Assembly (NCBI RefSeq): GCF_900044055.2
Contig: NZ_FCOX02000021.1
Span: 1-64,000, forward strand
Length of the DNA: 64,000 nt
From: Caballeronia calidae
GTDB lineage: Bacteria > Pseudomonadota > Gammaproteobacteria > Burkholderiales > Burkholderiaceae
Direction of reading: 5' to 3'
A program made the translations under genes and the position numbers. Below the pieces are notes generated by a model. It was given only the letters and a program-made list of their open reading frames with translations. It made no database searches and was not told where the DNA came from. Shown one piece after another: positions 62,583-64,000 of the stretch; position 1 is the stretch's first letter; each line of letters opens with the position of its first letter.

Positions 62583-64000
62583 ATGTCGGATATCGGCCGC
62601 GCCAATCTGTTCGCAAAACTGAATCCCTTCCTGTACGAGACGCTCGAACAGGCGACCGGATTCTGCCGCCTGCGCGGCAATCCGTATGTCGAGCTCGCGC
62701 ACTGGCTCAGGCAGATCCTGCAGCGCCCCGACAGCGACCTGCACCGGATCCTGCTTCGTTTCGACATCGATGCCGGGGCAATCGAGCGCGGGCTCGTCAC
62801 GGCGCTCGAGCGGTTGCCGCGCGGCGCGGGATCGGTGTCCGACCTGTCCGCGCATATCGACGACGCGGTCGAGCGCGGCTGGATCTACGCGACGCTCAAA
62901 TACGATTCGACGCGCATTCGCGGCGCGACGCTGCTGCTGGCGATCCTCAAGGCGCCGACGCTGCGCCACGTGCTGTATGCGATCGCCCGCGAGTTCGAGC
63001 GCATCGTCCCCGACGTGCTCGCGGATTCGCTCGAATCGATCGTCGAGGGATCGCCCGAGCAGGCGCCCGAATCCGCGCCCACGGCGCTTCCGGCATCGGC
63101 TCGGCCGGAGCGCGCCGGCGCGCTCGCGCGCTACGCGGTCGATCTGACGGCCCGCGCGCGTGCCGGCGAGATCGATCCGGTCATCGGGCGCGAGGGCGAG
63201 ATCCGCCAGATCGTCGATATCCTGCTGCGGCGCCGGCAGAACAATCCGCTGCTCGTGGGCGAGGCCGGCGTGGGCAAGACGGCCGTCGCGGAGGGGTTCG
63301 CGTTGCGCATCGTCGCGGGCGACGTGCCGCCGCTGCTGCGCGAGGTCGCGGTGCATCTGCTCGACCTCGGGCTGCTCCAGGCCGGCGCGGGCGTGAGGGG
63401 CGAATTCGAAAGCCGGCTGCGCGCGGTGATCGACGAGGCGACGGGCGGCGAGCGGCCGGTGATCCTGTTCATCGACGAAGTGCACACGCTCGTCGGCGCG
63501 GGCGGCGCGGCCGGCATCGCCGACGCCGCGAATCTGCTGAAGCCGGCGCTCGCGCGCGGCCTGCTGCGCACGATCGGCGCGACGACGTGGTCCGAGTACA
63601 AGCAGCACATCGAGAAAGACCCCGCATTGACGCGGCGCTTCCAGCTCGTGCACGTGGCCGAGCCGCAGGAAGACGCCGCGCTGACGATGCTGCGCGGCCT
63701 CGCGGCGAAGCTCGAAGCGCATCATCGCGTGCTCGTGCTCGACGACGCGCTGCTGGCCGCCGTCAACTTGTCGCATCGCTATATTCCGGCGCGCCAGCTG
63801 CCCGACAAGGCCATCAGCCTGCTCGATACCGCCTGCGCGCGCGTCGCGGTCAGCCAGCATGCGGTGCCTGCGCCGATCGACGATGTGCGACGGCGCATCG
63901 ACGGTCTGCGTGTCGAACGCGAACGGATCGGCCGGGAATGCGCGCTCGGCACCGGTGACGCGGCGCGGTGCGATGCAATCGACATGGCGATCGGCAGCGC
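62583..64000 (+). CDS. clpV: T6SS sheath-recycling AAA+ ATPase ClpV (TssH), 3' end beyond window
   Basis: The first 472 codons are visible. The N-terminal domain (1-150) starts MSDIGRANLFAKLNPFLYET, then the first AAA+ module with Walker A GEAGVGKT (226-233), Walker B LFIDEVHTLVG (D298-E299), the arginine-rich TRRFQLVHVAEP, and the start of the middle coiled-coil domain. ClpV disassembles contracted TssBC sheaths. The reading frame is open to the window edge. It follows tssG by 12 bp. Confidence 0.95.
   Translation, partial: MSDIGRANLFAKLNPFLYETLEQATGFCRLRGNPYVELAHWLRQILQRPDSDLHRILLRFDIDAGAIERGLVTALERLPRGAGSVSDLSAHIDDAVERGWIYATLKYDSTRIRGATLLLAILKAPTLRHVLYAIAREFERIVPDVLADSLESIVEGSPEQAPESAPTALPASARPERAGALARYAVDLTARARAGEIDPVIGREGEIRQIVDILLRRRQNNPLLVGEAGVGKTAVAEGFALRIVAGDVPPLLREVAVHLLDLGLLQAGAGVRGEFESRLRAVIDEATGGERPVILFIDEVHTLVGAGGAAGIADAANLLKPALARGLLRTIGATTWSEYKQHIEKDPALTRRFQLVHVAEPQEDAALTMLRGLAAKLEAHHRVLVLDDALLAAVNLSHRYIPARQLPDKAISLLDTACARVAVSQHAVPAPIDDVRRRIDGLRVERERIGRECALGTGDAARCDAIDMAIGS

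Overview
The window looks like chromosomal DNA of a Burkholderiales bacterium of the Paraburkholderia/Caballeronia/Burkholderia group. The evidence is high G+C, three complete Burkholderia-type trimeric porins ending in an aromatic residue, a DUF4148 lipobox-less secreted protein, YfdX, LysR- and GntR-controlled catabolic operons each with its own porin and MFS permease, and a complete-looking type VI secretion system (T6SS) locus. No rRNA, tRNA, CRISPR array or intact insertion sequence was seen.

Left third (1-26 kb) is catabolic. A 5'-truncated tyrosine recombinase runs off the left edge. It is followed on the minus strand by a porin and by a six-gene run: dienelactone hydrolase fused to a SnoaL-like domain, SDR, VOC-cupin-cupin fusion, kynureninase-like PLP enzyme, MFS permease and M20 peptidase. 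A divergent LysR regulator sits upstream of the run. The porin promoter and the LysR/M20 intergenic region carry the same operator-like sequence (TCGCAA-N15-TTGCG), so I read them as one regulon. A second unit at 15.4-25.8 kb has a PrpF-type isomerase and a signal-less solute-binding-like protein on the minus strand, a double-winged-helix GntR regulator, and a plus-strand operon of cytosolic amidohydrolase, aconitase, TTG-start porin, MFS permease and Tat-exported amidohydrolase. Between and around these units are small secreted proteins (one interrupted by TGA), YfdX, a TDT-family exporter and a mosaic of porin and MFS pseudogene fragments.

The middle (26-43 kb) is a patchwork of accessory genes. 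It holds an RsbRD-type histidine kinase, and a LysR / class-I glutamine-amidotransferase-like hydrolase / DUF2817 / MFS / porin catabolic cassette whose porin is the parent of the pseudogene at 14.8-15.1 kb. It also holds a protein with two repeated HTH-like modules, a Sel1-like protein, a ParDE toxin-antitoxin pair, a small unknown gene under two tandem perfect LexA boxes, an orphan two-partner-secretion exoprotein with GLUG motifs and a single-domain response regulator.

The right end (43.4-64 kb) is the T6SS. tssQ and tagH (FHA) are on the minus strand, diverging from a tightly packed plus-strand series tssJ-tssK-tssL-tssM-tagF-Ser/Thr kinase-tssA-tssB-tssC-hcp-tssE-tssF-tssG-clpV, with clpV cut by the window edge. 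The kinase, FHA protein and TagF indicate post-translational control of firing. No VgrG, PAAR, effector/immunity pair or PppA-like phosphatase lies within the window.
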